Source of the DNA: Polaribacter sp. Hel1_33_78
GTDB lineage: Bacteria > Bacteroidota > Bacteroidia > Flavobacteriales > Flavobacteriaceae
Direction of reading: 5' to 3'
DNA length: 64,000 nucleotides
Assembly (NCBI RefSeq): GCF_900106075.1
Contig: NZ_LT629794.1
Location: forward strand, 558,001-622,000
Below the pieces are notes generated by a model, which searched no databases, was not told the origin of the DNA, and saw only the letters and a program-made list of their open reading frames with translations. The translations under genes were made by a program, and so were the position numbers. Each line of letters begins with the position of its first letter. Within the stretch, counting starts at the first letter, position 1. Below are positions 63,169-64,000 of this stretch, piece after piece.

Positions 63169-63855
63169 TTGAGCATCATTTTAAATATTGAGACTACCAC
63201 TAAAAATTGTTCTGTAAGCATTGCAGAAAAAGGTGAAATTTTAGCCATCAAAGAATTAAATAATGGTAATTACTCTCATGCAGAAGTTTTGCACCCTTTT
63301 ATTTTAGATGTTTTAAAAGAAGCAAATCTTACCTCTGATAAAATAGATGCTGTAGCAGTAAGTAAAGGTCCTGGGTCTTATACTGGGTTAAGAATTGGAG
63401 TTTCTGCCGCAAAAGGGCTGTGTTTTGCCCTTGATAAACCTTTAATTTCTATTGATACTCTTACTTCTTTGTCTTTTTCAATTACTATTGAAGAAGGAAT
63501 TATTGTGCCGATGTTAGATGCAAGAAGATTGGAAGTTTATGCATCAGTTTTTAATGAGAAGCATCAAAAAATAAGAGAAATTAAAGCTGAGATTATAGAT
63601 GAAAATTCTTTTTGTGAATATTTAGAAAGGAGTAAAGTTTATTTTTTAGGTGATGGATCTCAGAAATGTAAAAAAATTATTACGCATAAAAATGCGATTT
63701 TTATAGATGCTAAGTTTCCTTCGGCACAAGAAATGGCAAAACTTTCTTATGAGAAATATAAAATAAGCGACATAGAAAATGTCGCTTATTTTGAACCTTT
63801 TTATTTAAAAGATTTTATTGTTATTCCAGAAAAGAAAAAGAAACCTACTTTTTAA
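63169..63855 (+). CDS. tsaB: tRNA threonylcarbamoyladenosine synthase component TsaB
   Basis: TsaB is the non-catalytic ASKHA partner of TsaD in making t6A at position 37 of ANN-decoding tRNAs. In this 228-residue protein the N-terminal SIILNIETTTKNCSVSIA and the GPGSYTGLRIGVSAAKGLCF segment are diagnostic. The start is a TTG; homologues begin at the same point, and no ATG fits. Near the 3' end is a perfect 14-bp hairpin inside the coding sequence. The last 11 bp overlap the convergent MscS gene. Confidence 0.93.
   Translation: MSIILNIETTTKNCSVSIAEKGEILAIKELNNGNYSHAEVLHPFILDVLKEANLTSDKIDAVAVSKGPGSYTGLRIGVSAAKGLCFALDKPLISIDTLTSLSFSITIEEGIIVPMLDARRLEVYASVFNEKHQKIREIKAEIIDENSFCEYLERSKVYFLGDGSQKCKKIITHKNAIFIDAKFPSAQEMAKLSYEKYKISDIENVAYFEPFYLKDFIVIPEKKKKPTF
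63760..63792 (-). terminator. Hairpin inside the tsaB 3' end, possible mscS terminator
   Basis: Arms 63760-63773 and 63779-63792 form a 14-bp perfect stem with a 5-nt loop. On the minus strand it follows the MscS stop by about 50 bp and ends in TTATTTTATATTTC, a weak T-rich tail. That it ends mscS transcripts is a guess. Confidence 0.4.
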
Positions 63856-64000
63856 TTTCTACTATATGAGGATAAGGTATTTCTATTCCTGCCTCGTCTA
63901 AGGCTATTTTAGTATTTTCAGTAATATCAAAATAAACACTCCAATAATCAGCAGATGCACACCAAGGTCTCACTGCAAAATTTACTGAGCTATCGGCTAA
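63845..64000 (-). CDS. MscS-type mechanosensitive channel (5' end outside window)
   Basis: The last 51 codons are visible on the minus strand. They include SVNFAVRPWCASADYW, FDITENTKIALDEAGIEIP and YPHIVEIKK before TAG at 63845-63847. The IEIPYPH segment ending close to the C-terminus is typical of MscS cytoplasmic domains. Most of the gene lies beyond the window. The last 11 bp overlap the end of convergent tsaB. Confidence 0.85.
   Translation of the reverse strand, partial: LADSSVNFAVRPWCASADYWSVYFDITENTKIALDEAGIEIPYPHIVEIKK

Overview
The window is AT-rich bacterial DNA that reads as a member of the Flavobacteriaceae (Bacteroidota), most likely a marine genus close to Polaribacter; the genus is an inference. 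The evidence is a C-terminal type IX secretion (T9SS) sorting domain, the Bacteroidota -7 promoter element TAnnTTTG ahead of many genes, Bacteroidota-only families (DUF6089, flavobacterial-type LeuRS), lipoproteins with acidic residues after the cysteine, and frequent TAATG stop/start overlaps. No tRNA, rRNA, CRISPR array or intact insertion sequence was found.

Layout. 1-6360 carries housekeeping genes: uppS (cut by the window edge), a DUF6089 barrel, nadK, a CBS protein, pdxJ, an alpha/beta hydrolase, a PAP2 phosphatase, mazG and a small membrane protein. 6410-19475 holds a large BNR propeller protein, aroA, queA, rlmN, a polyprenyl synthase, a GH3-fold adenylating enzyme, DUF2797, a nitrilase, a HAD phosphatase and a LacI regulator. 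19535-28694 is a surface-carbohydrate and redox locus: two GT2 enzymes and a GT87-like membrane transferase downstream of a polyferredoxin and an FAD oxidoreductase, with a decayed MORN-repeat gene between them and, divergently, an outer-membrane barrel and a GH113-type glycosidase. 28776-32433 has a universal stress protein, a lipoprotein gene broken by one in-frame stop, an Omp85-type barrel and a metallophosphoesterase.

32968-42765 is one gene for a T9SS-secreted giant of 3265 residues containing twenty near-identical units of about 82 residues. Just upstream lies a decayed copy of the 3' end of arsM.

43059-48374 (minus strand) is an arsenosugar-type cluster: DUF547 protein, CMD peroxidase-like protein, radical SAM ArsS, methyltransferase ArsM, rhodanese, DUF2064/TIGR04282 transferase and a purine nucleoside phosphorylase. 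A sensible order of action is arsenite methylation (ArsM), transfer of the SAM 5'-deoxyadenosyl group to arsenic (ArsS), removal of adenine (phosphorylase) and further glycosyl chemistry (DUF2064). The phosphorylase has Asp in place of the Asn that makes human PNP prefer 6-oxopurines, which fits an adenosine-type substrate.

49357-64000 returns to core functions: fabD, a small lipoprotein, a leucyl-tRNA synthetase with a DUF559 nuclease-fold domain inserted in its editing domain, SemiSWEET, an enoyl-CoA hydratase, a MOSC protein, the ctaB/cox/SCO oxidase-assembly operon, a TolC-type protein, tsaB and the end of an MscS channel gene. The most unusual items are the LeuRS-DUF559 fusion, the arsenosugar cluster with its phosphorylase substitution and the arsM relic, the repeat giant with its hybrid unit, and three tandem hairpins upstream of ctaB.
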